Shown here piece by piece: positions 1 to 8,331 of a DNA stretch of 64,000 nucleotides. This DNA comes from a virus. Numbering within the stretch: the first letter of the stretch is position 1; the number at the start of each line of letters is the position of its first letter. The stretch is taken from IMG/VR virus record IMGVR_UViG_3300046467_000379, positions 1 to 64,000 of that record. One strand, written 5' to 3'. The translations under genes and the position numbers were made by a program. The notes below the pieces were generated by a model that saw nothing but the letters and a program-made list of their open reading frames with translations, had not been told where the DNA came from and made no database searches.

Positions 1-590
1 TTTAGGAGGGATTTTTCTATGGAAGAAGAATTCCTCAAGGCTCGATTTTCAGGTGCGTGGTCTTGCGAAGAGTGATATTTTGTTCCTGAATATGCTGCCT
101 TCTGGTCTTCCATCCATTGGAACGCCAAGTCTCTAAACTTCTCCATCTCATCATCAGTTAATTTGGACTTCCCTGAATTAACAGAGTTCAGCATTCCCTG
201 AAATCTTTCCATGTTCTGCATATGTTCGTCGGGGTCAAAAGGTTTATCGGTTACAGTAAACGGAGTTTTCGGAGGTATGCCCTCCTTCCTATTCTCATGT
301 CCCCCAAACCACTCACCGTGCATAGCAGCCGCCTGTTCTTGAACCCGTGGGTCAGTGTTTTCTGGGCCTACTGGTAGCCCCTCTTCCCTGGCAATCCTTC
401 GGTCTTGGGCATGTCCTATATCATGCCCATAGCTAGAATCAGGAACTTCTGGCATGGGTTGATACGATGGCTTTCCCCTTGCTACAGCTTCTGGGTCATC
501 TGGAGGTGTTAAATCCTGGGGAGCCTTAAAAAAGTCTAGGGTTGACTTCCAATGCAAATTATTTTCAACTGGTTGTCCATAGTCTGGCAT
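1..590 (-). CDS. Proline-rich, probably disordered phage protein (3' part outside window)
   Basis: An open frame starts at ATG 590 and runs off the left edge, giving 196 residues with no stop. It begins MPDYGQPVENN. A good Shine-Dalgarno (AGGAG, 8 bases before the ATG) lies over the stop of the preceding gene at 595. The composition is rich in Pro, Asp, Glu, Gln and Gly, with no recognisable domain. A helical, charged stretch around residues 125-160 is the most ordered part. The style matches the other long low-complexity proteins of this phage (595-4098, 10352-12985, 56059-57207, 57264-63284). It sits directly downstream of the maturation protease, so a virion or head-assembly role is possible but is inference. 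No function is assigned. Confidence 0.75.
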   Translation of the reverse strand, partial: MPDYGQPVENNLHWKSTLDFFKAPQDLTPPDDPEAVARGKPSYQPMPEVPDSSYGHDIGHAQDRRIAREEGLPVGPENTDPRVQEQAAAMHGEWFGGHENRKEGIPPKTPFTVTDKPFDPDEHMQNMERFQGMLNSVNSGKSKLTDDEMEKFRDLAFQWMEDQKAAYSGTKYHSSQDHAPENRALRNSSSIEKSLL

Positions 591-594
591 ATAA

Positions 595-3500
595 TTATCT
601 CCTAGTTGCAGCTAATCCAAAGGCTTTAGCAAATATCTTATGAATAGGCATATCATTCTCTATAGAATAATATTGCTGTTCAGCAGATGGAGGAGTTGGG
701 GGAGCCTTACGTTCTGCTTGAGGCCGTCCTCCAAACCGTCTACGTCTACCTGGGCTATCTCTCCGTCCTGCTCTAGCTTTATACCGTTCCTCAGCTTGTT
801 GCCGTTCCGAAGGACTGAGACGGTCTGTTTTAGGAGTACGGCGTCCTTGATTTTCCTTCTCTGCCATCAGTCGTTGGGCTTGCCTGTCTATATCCCGCAT
901 AACTTCAGGACTCATTGTTCCGATTTCTCCCTGCGGAAACTCCTCTTTGGCTTGCCCACCTCCTAACCCTCCCATTGACGGACGGCCTCCACGTAGACGT
1001 TTGAGAGTTATCTCCCTACCGAATTCATGGGAATCCCCTAACCTATTTAGAATACTGTCATAGGCTTCTGCCCCTGCACCACCATGTCTACCATGATGCA
1101 CTTGCATATTACGGTCTAGATGTTGTCGCATGTCAGCAAAACTTATGGGTTTGTTCCAATCATCACCCTTCATGTTTATGCTATGATGTTGTGCAAACCT
1201 ATCACCATCTTCAGTTTGACCCAAATGGTGTACTACCGACATCCAATCCTTGGGAGACAAGTTCCCACCTTGATTAATGTGGTCTAAACGTTCTTGTACA
1301 TGGTTATGTTTCTGGTCATTATCCATGCCTTGATGGTCTGTGGGGGAATACCTTATGTCTTTACCTAGCCCCTGAGAAGCATCCATACGTCTCTGTTGCT
1401 GTGCATTACGTCCATATTTGGGTATTCTGTCTACACCTTCACCACCAAGCTGTTGTCCCCTACCAACGTGTTCATCTAAGAAGCCTCGTAGTTTAGCACC
1501 AGCACCTCGGCCCCTCATTCCAGCTTCATCAGCTACACGCCTGGTAGCCCCTTCTTCATCAGGCATATATCGTTTAGGTTGTCCAACACGTCTTGCATCT
1601 TCAGGGTTCTCTAAGAAGCCTCCTAAGGCTCCCTTAGCCCCTCTTGCGCCACGTCCTAGCCACTGTCGAGCCATACGGCCCATCTGCCCACCACGTTCAC
1701 GGGAACCGGCACCAAGCCGATTGTCTGTTTCACCCAAGACAGATGCAGGCTGGTCAGATACAGGTAGGTCAGGTCTAGATTCTTCACGGGGATTCATAAA
1801 CCCACGGAAGGCTCCTCTAGCAGCTTCTACGCCCCTTCTAGCTCCACGGCCTATGCCACGGCCTTCTGGGAACCTTTCGTCATTCATGGTGGGCTTTTCG
1901 TCCTTAAAGCCTCTCAAGAACCCACGCCCTTGTTGCTTGGCATCTCTACCAAATTGCTGCAAGCCTCGTTTAAATCTATCCATATTAGAACGATTCTCAT
2001 AAGCAGCCCTACGTCCTTTGGATTGCGCCCCTGTTACGATATCTTTCACATCGGGGTCTACATATTGTCCCCGTGCTTGACGGGCTTCCCTTACTGCATC
2101 GGCTCTGTTTTTTGATGCTGCATCGTCTCCCCCTCGATAGCGAACAGCTGGCCCTTGTACTGGCTGTCTACGCCCTTGTTCTTCTACAGGAGTTCTAGCT
2201 TGTCGGCCTCTGGCAATGGGGTCAAGCTTCCCTTCCTCATTCAATACCCCACCCTGCCCCCAGGCTGGGTTGTCCTGAACGAATTCACGCTCTCTCTTTA
2301 AGGCACCTCTTCGGCCTTCTACCCTCTGTTGCGCTGCTGCTGCCTGTCGTTCTGGAACTTGTCTTGTCAAACCCTCAGAACGCTCCCTAGCCCTGTCAAG
2401 TCTTGACCCACCTGTCCGTAGGTTCTCTTTATGTTCTGCATCAACCGCCTGTTGCGCTGCCACACCTTGTGATGTTAGAGCAGGGAATGGGGCTTTATTG
2501 GATGAAGATGCATCTGTTCGCTGTGCATCCGTATACTTTACAGGAGATGTTTGACCCGTAGGTTGAAGATGCTCTGGTGCAGAAAAATCTCTTGGAGAAA
2601 AATCTCTTGAAGAATAATCTCTTCTGGAAGATTGAGGATATTGAGGTATGCCCATGTCCCCAGCGAATTCTGCGAGAGGTTGCCCTGCAATCCCAGGATT
2701 TTGTACCTTGGGTTTGGATTCGGTATTAGGAGTAACACCACCAGTTTCGGGGCCACCTTGTTTAACGCCCTCTACATGAGGCATAAAATCCGTAGAACCA
2801 TTAGCTTTACCCATACGCTTTGTAGCTTTCTGGAGAATGGCTTCAAAAACATCAATAGACTTCTTTATGTCATCATTATCCAATCTCTCACCCAGATTTT
2901 CCCCCGCTTCGTTCACAACCCACGGAGGTTTAACATTAATAGGAATTCCATCATCATCAGTCTCAGTTTCAGACACAGGAATATAACGCATCTTGTTCGT
3001 GTCAACTTCGGAAGGGAAGCCATAACGTTGTAAGAGGCGATGGTGTTCAGCTTCTCTACCCGCAATATTATTGAGAGTAGTGAATGATTTACCACTCTTT
3101 AGGGGGTCTTCGTTTTTGCTCATCCAATTTAAGAAAGAATCCCCAAAGTTAATTTTACCAGTATTTTCAGACCTCATAATTACAATCTTCCTATGAACTT
3201 GTATTGGCGGTTTTTCTTCTTCCACCGCATCAAATAACTGGCAGTAATCCCCAGGCATTATATCGCCTACTACTACATCACAAGTTCGTGTATCAGCATT
3301 AAAATATTTACAGTGACCACAATTAATACCCATTTGTTCTTCAGGGGCAGTTGCGTCCCTATAACCACACTGGTCTTTATCTATTTTTCCTGTTTGTGGG
3401 AGTTCGGCTTTTAAGAGTTCAAACCCCGCCCCCTGGTTTACACCCTTCTCACAAATAGTAACTTCAGCTAGTTCCATTTCATCCACTTGCATGTACGGGG

Positions 3501-4098
3501 TTTGGCCCTTCATCATATTCTGTACTTTAGTAGCACTACCCGCAATAGAATAGCTTTTTAACAGTCCATTACTAATCTGGTCTGCAACCTTTTTAGCAAT
3601 AGCAGTATCATCACGTAGTTCACAGATAAAGAAGAGTCCTCCCTTCCCTACTCCTGACTTAAATATTTGACCACCCTTAGATATGTATGCAGGCAACGCC
3701 CATCCTACTTGAACATCTGAATGTAATACCATGACATTACGAGTACGTTGGTTATCCATAAACTTCTTAAAGGCTTTAGATAACGCAGGGGTAGTAATAA
3801 GGTGCCCTTCCCTATCAATCATTTCGACTGAGGCAGGGCCACCAATTACCATAGGGTCAACCATGTCCATCTTTTGAATGCCTACAGCAGCTTGTTTATA
3901 AGTAGGACTGTCGGGAAAGGCTCTATATAGAGTTAAAATCTCTGCTTTAGAAGCATTTCCTGCATCATAATTATTTTTATATTCTGCTAAAGCATCTTGG
4001 ATGTCTTCCATCGTGGTTTTCCCAGTTTGACCCTTCTCCAACCAAAAAATTGAATCAGGGCTTTGAGCCACTTCAGATGTAGTAAAATATTTCGACAT
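595..4098 (-). CDS. XkdF-like prohead maturation protease fused to HiPIP-like Cys cluster and long disordered tail
   Basis: 1167 residues from MSKYFTTSEV; the start overlaps the upstream stop as TAATG. Residues about 90-230 resemble the XkdF / Peptidase S78_2 phage protease family, a herpesvirus-assemblin-type fold that processes scaffold and capsid. A candidate catalytic His is H126 (VMVLHSD) and a candidate Ser is S182 or S184 (LKSYSIAG); the conserved 'AEVTICEKGVN' strand follows. Residues 260-286 carry C-x2-C-x9-C-x12-C, with a further Cys at 244, like a HiPIP iron-sulfur or zinc site. The remaining 850 or so residues are Arg/Gly/Gln-rich and probably disordered, with many repeats of short 'GRGARGA' type, ending IHKIFAKAFG. 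It lies downstream of capsid and scaffold. The family call is from motifs only; the role of the tail is unknown. Confidence 0.65.
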   Translation of the reverse strand: MSKYFTTSEVAQSPDSIFWLEKGQTGKTTMEDIQDALAEYKNNYDAGNASKAEILTLYRAFPDSPTYKQAAVGIQKMDMVDPMVIGGPASVEMIDREGHLITTPALSKAFKKFMDNQRTRNVMVLHSDVQVGWALPAYISKGGQIFKSGVGKGGLFFICELRDDTAIAKKVADQISNGLLKSYSIAGSATKVQNMMKGQTPYMQVDEMELAEVTICEKGVNQGAGFELLKAELPQTGKIDKDQCGYRDATAPEEQMGINCGHCKYFNADTRTCDVVVGDIMPGDYCQLFDAVEEEKPPIQVHRKIVIMRSENTGKINFGDSFLNWMSKNEDPLKSGKSFTTLNNIAGREAEHHRLLQRYGFPSEVDTNKMRYIPVSETETDDDGIPINVKPPWVVNEAGENLGERLDNDDIKKSIDVFEAILQKATKRMGKANGSTDFMPHVEGVKQGGPETGGVTPNTESKPKVQNPGIAGQPLAEFAGDMGIPQYPQSSRRDYSSRDFSPRDFSAPEHLQPTGQTSPVKYTDAQRTDASSSNKAPFPALTSQGVAAQQAVDAEHKENLRTGGSRLDRARERSEGLTRQVPERQAAAAQQRVEGRRGALKREREFVQDNPAWGQGGVLNEEGKLDPIARGRQARTPVEEQGRRQPVQGPAVRYRGGDDAASKNRADAVREARQARGQYVDPDVKDIVTGAQSKGRRAAYENRSNMDRFKRGLQQFGRDAKQQGRGFLRGFKDEKPTMNDERFPEGRGIGRGARRGVEAARGAFRGFMNPREESRPDLPVSDQPASVLGETDNRLGAGSRERGGQMGRMARQWLGRGARGAKGALGGFLENPEDARRVGQPKRYMPDEEGATRRVADEAGMRGRGAGAKLRGFLDEHVGRGQQLGGEGVDRIPKYGRNAQQQRRMDASQGLGKDIRYSPTDHQGMDNDQKHNHVQERLDHINQGGNLSPKDWMSVVHHLGQTEDGDRFAQHHSINMKGDDWNKPISFADMRQHLDRNMQVHHGRHGGAGAEAYDSILNRLGDSHEFGREITLKRLRGGRPSMGGLGGGQAKEEFPQGEIGTMSPEVMRDIDRQAQRLMAEKENQGRRTPKTDRLSPSERQQAEERYKARAGRRDSPGRRRRFGGRPQAERKAPPTPPSAEQQYYSIENDMPIHKIFAKAFGLAATRR

Positions 4099-5027
4099 TA
4101 ACTTGCATGGACTCCCCAAATAACACCATACACCTGGGTACCAGCCCCAGATGCAATAGCAGATATTTTGGTTCGGGCATCTATAGGCCAATTAGTTGTT
4201 ATAGATTCCCCTGTTTTCAAGAGTATGCCTGTGGAGGTTGTACCCGCAGCGGTAGCATCTGTGTCTATAGCTATATTAACGGTCTGACTCCCGTGCCCAT
4301 TCTTTAAACTAAACCCACGTACTGCTGAAATCCCTGGCCTACGTTTCGATTCTGATAGATGGGCAGTCCCATTCCATTCGTAATTAACACCTTGGGCACC
4401 ATCAACATAATCACTTAAATTACCATCTCTACGTTGTTCTACCATAATCTTATCCACGTAAAAATCTATGTTGTGTTGTGCTACAGTAGTAATTGCTACT
4501 CTATACGTAGCAGCCACCCTTTCAAGGATTTCCCACTTGACTGATATACGAGCAAAGGAAGTAGTCAAGCTATGAGTAGCACTGGCAGCTAACTCAACAC
4601 CATCCTCATCCTGAATCACAATTTTAACATCGCCCGATGCAGAAGCCCCTCTAACTTCACACTGAGCTACGATAGATGTTCCTTCCGTATGCCCCGCAAA
4701 TTTATCACTCCAATAGAATCCTTCCCCAGTTGCTGCGTTAGCAGGGTTCACTAAAAGGGAATTGCTGCCTGTGGCAGCTTGGGCACTACTTTGTGAGATT
4801 GCGGAGCCTGAAGCAGTAAATTCTGAAATTGTGGCATGTTCAATAGAGGGGTTCTTTATAAGGTTGACAGCTGGCTCTCCCCGTGCTACAGTCAATAAAT
4901 CAACTGCGGTAGTACCAACAGTGATGTCAATCGGGACATACTTAGTCCATAGATGGACACTACTTCTAGTACTGGGGTCTATTTCCCATTCAGGCCAGTT
5001 CTCTGGAAAATGTTCTGAAGTTGGCAT
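4098..5027 (-). CDS. Structural protein with a carbohydrate-binding-module-like beta domain
   Basis: 309 residues. The central region (about 55-220) reads like a CBM/jelly-roll domain: 'NLIKNPSIEHAT' opening, strands rich in Ser/Thr/Ala, then 'IDFYVDKIMVEQRRDGNLSDYVDG', split here as IDFYVDKIMVEQ and GNLSDYVDG. Such domains are common in phage tail and capsid-surface proteins, where they may bind sugars. The C-terminal 80 residues look like a small beta domain ending IWGVHAS. It lies between a holin-like gene and the maturation protease in the head region, so a head-fibre or decoration role fits. The fold is inferred from sequence style; no binding residues can be named. Confidence 0.55.
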   Translation of the reverse strand: MPTSEHFPENWPEWEIDPSTRSSVHLWTKYVPIDITVGTTAVDLLTVARGEPAVNLIKNPSIEHATISEFTASGSAISQSSAQAATGSNSLLVNPANAATGEGFYWSDKFAGHTEGTSIVAQCEVRGASASGDVKIVIQDEDGVELAASATHSLTTSFARISVKWEILERVAATYRVAITTVAQHNIDFYVDKIMVEQRRDGNLSDYVDGAQGVNYEWNGTAHLSESKRRPGISAVRGFSLKNGHGSQTVNIAIDTDATAAGTTSTGILLKTGESITTNWPIDARTKISAIASGAGTQVYGVIWGVHAS

Positions 5028-5035
5028 ATAATCTC

Positions 5036-5305
5036 CTAATCAGCTGAGAACCAGTTCATTATACCAATAAGGCTGACCAGCACTATTGCTGAATGGGTAA
5101 ATAGTACACCCATCACAAACAAGGCTGATTTAGCCCCATACATACGAGTTCTCCAATGCTTTATTTCATCGAGTTCATCATTAAGTTTCTCTAAACTATT
5201 GCAAATCGTTGCGTTTAATTGGGTTTGCCCTTCTATGTACCTATCTAATCGCTCTGTATAGACTGCTAAGTTAACCTCTATTGAGGCATCATTTGGTACA
5301 GGCAT
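5036..5305 (-). CDS. Small coiled-coil membrane protein, holin-like candidate
   Basis: 89 residues. Residues 1-57 are charged and helical (a coiled coil including LEKLNDELDEIKHW). Residues about 58-87 are hydrophobic, with a short break, and could form one or two membrane segments (SALFVMGVLF then IVLVSLIGIM). This order, a cytoplasmic helix followed by C-terminal membrane segment(s), resembles XhlA-type or other small phage holins. No endolysin is adjacent, so lysis function is not supported by neighbours. It could equally be a virion membrane-interacting protein. It is tightly packed between two structural genes (8-base gaps). Confidence 0.45.
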   Translation of the reverse strand: MPVPNDASIEVNLAVYTERLDRYIEGQTQLNATICNSLEKLNDELDEIKHWRTRMYGAKSALFVMGVLFTHSAIVLVSLIGIMNWFSAD

Positions 5306-5313
5306 CAGGCAAT

Positions 5314-5637
5314 TTATCTACCGAATACTAAGACACGGACGGCAACAGCCGAAACATCAGTTGTAGACGCAACCTCATCCAAAATGGCACCATCAGCACC
5401 AGCTTCATACAAAGCTATTTTAGAGTTCGTGTAGTCATACTGAGCAACATAACCACTGTTTTCCATTGACAGCAACACAATATGGATAGATTCCAATCCC
5501 AAGGTAGCAGCTGTTAGAGCCTCGCCCCCTGAAGCATAGCTGCTATCAAAAGTGGCGGTTTTAATGACATATTTATTGTTTCCAGGGACACCTGTCATAT
5601 CTGAAGCATTGCCTGGAACTGTTATTGCAAGAGCCAT
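5314..5637 (-). CDS. Small beta-rich head decoration-like protein
   Basis: 107 residues beginning MALAITVPGNASDMTG. The composition is Ala/Gly/Ser/Thr/Val-rich with alternating hydrophobic strands, typical of small phage head-surface or head-stabilising proteins encoded right after the capsid gene. The start has a strong AGGAGG Shine-Dalgarno (RC of 'atagtttatcctcctt'). It is the first gene after the major capsid protein, separated by a hairpin. A similar size and style is seen in the products of 54379-54702 and 49362-49733, but clear homology between them is not evident by eye. Function is inferred from position. Confidence 0.5.
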   Translation of the reverse strand: MALAITVPGNASDMTGVPGNNKYVIKTATFDSSYASGGEALTAATLGLESIHIVLLSMENSGYVAQYDYTNSKIALYEAGADGAILDEVASTTDVSAVAVRVLVFGR

Positions 5638-5669
5638 AGTTTATCCTCCTTAAATAGAACAAGAAGAGA

Positions 5670-5697
5670 GGATGGGAGTATATTTCAACCCCCATCC
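5670..5697 (-). terminator. Hairpin after the capsid gene, possible weak terminator or attenuator
   Basis: A 7-bp perfect stem (GGATGGG / CCCATCC) with a 14-base loop lies 15 bases after the capsid stop. On the transcribed strand it is followed by a T-rich but imperfect stretch (TCTCTTCTTGTTCTATTT). It could partly terminate transcription, setting capsid mRNA above downstream genes, or protect the 3' end of capsid mRNA. The broken U-tract makes a strong terminator doubtful. Confidence 0.4.
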
Positions 5698-5711
5698 CCC
5701 CACCGAATTAC

Positions 5712-7076
5712 TTAGACGCTTAGGTCACAGATTTTAGCCTGAACAAAGAAGTTCTTGCAGCGCAACTCACCAAGAGTGTACAGCAAGCCCCTGACAACCA
5801 AGCTGTTAGCAGCGAAGTAGTCACGGTTTTCGATGTATTGGGTAGGCTGGGCAATTGACATCTCAAGATAGTCAGTGTCCAGTACGTAAACGTTACTACC
5901 CAGGATAGCACCAGCAGAGCTTACGCTCTTAGGCACATCGGCATCAGGTAGGATGGGGATACCCATGTAGGTAGCCAAAACCAATCCAGTACGGGTACCA
6001 GGGAATGTTCGCTCAGAGCCAACACCAACCTGATATTCTTCCTGACCCATGTAACGTTGCTGTGAATTCAGCAGACGTTCCAGTTTGAAGTACTGGTCAT
6101 GACCCATGAGGATGAGTTTTGGCTCACCGCCATTTTCCCGAATCTTCTGGATACAAGTATCAATCAGATTAAGGGAGAGGTCACGGCCTACACCAGCGTT
6201 GTGGCTGACGTTAGCAGCAGCATTCCAACCACCAGCAGTCCGTCCAGCTATCGTAAGGTCAAAAGCCCTAGCGTTAGCAGCCAATCCACCAGAAGCAGCC
6301 CCGTCTTCAGCTACGATATCATCCAAGCTGGTGAACCCAGCGCGGGAATATACGTAAGCCAAGTCACCAGCAGCCCAGGCAGGGCTAGAGGTGTCAACAG
6401 TTACAGTGCCAGCACTATGAGCGGTACTAGAAGCACCACCAACAGTGACACCACCAGTTAGGTCATGAGCAGAACCAGAACCGTCGTAACGGGCAAACTC
6501 ATCACCTAGATGGAAGTTATTAGCAATAGCAGCACTGTTGAAAACAACAGTGGTACCGCTACCACCAGTGGCCCTAGCAGCAGCCAAGGACAACAATTCA
6601 AAGTTGACCTCTTTCATGTGGTCTAGCTGGGCGTTTTCATTCTCCAACGCCAGCACGTCACCGACACCACCTTCTAGTTGGGCAGTGAACACTGACTTGA
6701 CCGATGCACCGAAGGTTGTAGCAACAATTCGGGGCAAGCTGGAAACCGTCTGGATAGCAGAAATATCTACTGTCGGGAGGTTACCAGTTTCTAGGATGGG
6801 CGAACTGCGGTTTGCACCACGGTCAGACCGAATCCTCCAACCAGCTGTGTTACCCCACACAGTACGTGGGATAGCATTAAAAAACCTAGTTTGGTTGTTT
6901 AGAGCTTGCCAAACTTTCCGTCCATACGTGGTATTAAAAATACCAGTAGCGGTATCAACCGTGAACGGAGTTCCGACACCAGCACCAGCTTTCTTCATGA
7001 AGCCAGGGCCGAATACACTCTGATACAACCCTCGTTGTGACTGAGCAATATACTCAGAAAGGGATGGATTAGCCAT
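5712..7076 (-). CDS. Major capsid protein (HK97-fold candidate)
   Basis: 454 residues. The N-terminus has 'SEYIAQSQRGLYQSVFGPGF', followed by a region describing capsid-like strands and a central Gly/Ala/Ser/Thr-rich insertion (about 170-260). The C-terminal half has a recognisable capsid P-domain style: 'KLILMGHDQYFKLERLLNSQ', 'GIPILPDADVP', 'NVYVLDTDYLEMSIAQPTQY' and a closing 'LYTLGELRCKNFF' strand. These are characteristic of HK97-type capsid proteins in many marine siphoviruses. Directly upstream is an acidic coiled-coil scaffold gene, and downstream are a decoration-like gene and a maturation protease, the usual head cassette. The start has AAGGAG upstream. The fold is inferred; context makes the call firm. 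Confidence 0.85.
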   Translation of the reverse strand: MANPSLSEYIAQSQRGLYQSVFGPGFMKKAGAGVGTPFTVDTATGIFNTTYGRKVWQALNNQTRFFNAIPRTVWGNTAGWRIRSDRGANRSSPILETGNLPTVDISAIQTVSSLPRIVATTFGASVKSVFTAQLEGGVGDVLALENENAQLDHMKEVNFELLSLAAARATGGSGTTVVFNSAAIANNFHLGDEFARYDGSGSAHDLTGGVTVGGASSTAHSAGTVTVDTSSPAWAAGDLAYVYSRAGFTSLDDIVAEDGAASGGLAANARAFDLTIAGRTAGGWNAAANVSHNAGVGRDLSLNLIDTCIQKIRENGGEPKLILMGHDQYFKLERLLNSQQRYMGQEEYQVGVGSERTFPGTRTGLVLATYMGIPILPDADVPKSVSSAGAILGSNVYVLDTDYLEMSIAQPTQYIENRDYFAANSLVVRGLLYTLGELRCKNFFVQAKICDLSV

Positions 7077-7105
7077 AAAAAATCTCCTTACGCTTTGTTT
7101 TTAAA

Positions 7106-7951
7106 TTAACCTATGAGTTCGCGGGGAACGCCGTCCGTCTCACCACTTTCAATAGTTTCCTGCAACCGACGCAAGTCCTGATAGGACATCTGCATCATCT
7201 GGTCAACAGTATCTCCACCCGCAGCTTCCTTCTGAATAGGTGCAGTGCCATCTGTACCAATGGTATCCTCATAGCGGATAACGGTAGGACGGGTAAGAGA
7301 AGTCTCTTCACGGAAGCCCATCTTTCGCAGACGGCCCTCAGTTTCAGTTTGAATGGCTTTCTGCATACTGTTTGCACCACTCAAAGCAGACTTCAACTCA
7401 TTAATCTGTTTCTGCATATTTTCTATTACTGGATACTGTTCCGCGTTCTCCATTCCATAGCCATATCCTTCTTCCAATTCTTTATCCTTGTCTTCTTCTG
7501 TATCCTCAGGTTCACCATTCTCCTCGTTCAAATCCTCGTCTTCCTCTGTATACATCGCTTCTTCCTTCAACAGGTTAAGCTGTTTTTGCATGGCTTGAAT
7601 TGTAGCCTGTTGGTCAGTCAACTTATTAACTACAGTGACTGCCTTTTCAGAGTCATCATGCCCCTTTGTCACAGAGCCAGCCTTGCGTTCTTTCGCAGAG
7701 CCTTCTTTGTCCATATCAGGCATACCCTGGTCTGCTTTAATCAAACCATACACTTCCCCAGCTACGGCCTTAATGATTTCTTGCTTCTCAAAAGCATCTT
7801 CCTCATTCTCAGCCAATTCCATATCATACTCTTCCTGTTTACTTATACGGTAGTCCATCTTGTGCAAGACCTCCGCAACAGCAGCAAGAGCGAGATTAGA
7901 GCCTTCTATCTGTTTCTCCAACCTCTCCACAATGTCATTGTCTTGTGCCAT
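7106..7951 (-). CDS. Capsid scaffolding-like protein
   Basis: 281 residues from MAQDNDIVERL. The start is set by AGGAGG six bases upstream; an ATG two codons earlier is too close to it. The protein is acidic and helical: an N-terminal coiled coil (residues 1-60), a Glu/Asp-rich linker (about 135-165, 'EEDEDLNEENGEPEDTEEDK'), a second coiled coil ('IENMQKQINELKSALSG') and a C-terminal helical segment ending GVPRELIG. An acidic coiled-coil protein immediately upstream of the capsid gene is the standard position and style for a scaffold. The separate protease at 595-4098 could remove it during maturation. Its own leader contains a promoter motif and a hairpin. Confidence 0.6.
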   Translation of the reverse strand: MAQDNDIVERLEKQIEGSNLALAAVAEVLHKMDYRISKQEEYDMELAENEEDAFEKQEIIKAVAGEVYGLIKADQGMPDMDKEGSAKERKAGSVTKGHDDSEKAVTVVNKLTDQQATIQAMQKQLNLLKEEAMYTEEDEDLNEENGEPEDTEEDKDKELEEGYGYGMENAEQYPVIENMQKQINELKSALSGANSMQKAIQTETEGRLRKMGFREETSLTRPTVIRYEDTIGTDGTAPIQKEAAGGDTVDQMMQMSYQDLRRLQETIESGETDGVPRELIG

Positions 7952-8022
7952 GTGCATCCTCCTTCCTAGTTCAGAAAGTTGGTCTAAGCCACCTCCGACT
8001 TCCCGACAAATAAATAGATATA

Positions 8023-8040
8023 GTACGACGGATTTCGTAC
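8023..8040 (-). promoter_or_regulatory. Hairpin at predicted 5' end of the scaffold-capsid mRNA
   Basis: The transcribed strand reads GTACGA AATCCG TCGTAC, a perfect 6-bp stem with a 6-base loop. It begins 8 bases after the TATAAT at 8053-8048, that is, at the expected transcription start. A 5'-terminal stem-loop of this kind often protects mRNA from decay. The start site is predicted, not known. Confidence 0.4.
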
Positions 8041-8047
8041 TTAATAT

Positions 8048-8053
8048 ATTATA
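8048..8053 (-). promoter_or_regulatory. Phage promoter motif (CATAGTATAATATATT) upstream of scaffold and capsid
   Basis: TATAAT on the minus strand within ATAGTATAATATATTAA, in the only gap of more than 140 bases in the window (7952-8097). It is one of nine similar motifs listed here. No TTGACA-like -35 is visible. It would drive scaffold, capsid and following genes, which are needed in large amounts. Confidence 0.6.
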
Positions 8054-8097
8054 CTATGAATTCCGAATTATTTCGTATTTTTATAGTATAATTAGTG

Positions 8098-8316
8098 TCA
8101 GTTTTCAATGTCTTCTGGAACGTCCCCTTCTACTGTAAGCTTTAGAATTTCATTCCTAAAGTCATAGAGAGGAACTTGTATCAATTTTTTAACTTTTTCA
8201 CATTGAGTCCCTTCAGGCATAGCAGTCTCAATTAAATCTAAAACTTTACCTACCATACGTGAATGTCTTGCGATAACATACTCTTGTAAAGGGGTTACTT
8301 TACTCACATCTACCAT
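8098..8316 (-). CDS. Small hypothetical protein
   Basis: 72 residues, mostly helical and charged (MVDVSKVTPLQEYVIARHS...), ending in an acidic tail (GDVPEDIEN). No family recognised. It is the last gene before the scaffold-capsid promoter region and follows 8332-8712 by 15 bases, in the head-assembly cluster; a role in head assembly is possible by position only. Confidence 0.6.
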   Translation of the reverse strand: MVDVSKVTPLQEYVIARHSRMVGKVLDLIETAMPEGTQCEKVKKLIQVPLYDFRNEILKLTVEGDVPEDIEN

Positions 8317-8331
8317 AATCTCGCTCCTAAC

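Noticed and set aside
640-966. Many plus-strand open frames of 60-320 codons (for example 640-966, 1418-2002, 46061-47032, 52836-53564)
   Set aside because: They lie opposite well-supported minus-strand genes, lack ribosome sites and have compositions typical of antisense shadows of repeat-rich or GC-biased coding sequence.
4099-4191. 31-residue N-terminal extension of the maturation protease (MAYRCPNQNICYC...)
   Set aside because: It overlaps the end of the upstream structural gene and lacks a ribosome site; ATG 4098 with TAATG overlap is more likely.
8081-8092. Promoter on the plus strand (TATAGTATAATTAG)
   Set aside because: The motif is near-palindromic and no plus-strand gene follows; it is probably incidental to the AT-rich gap.
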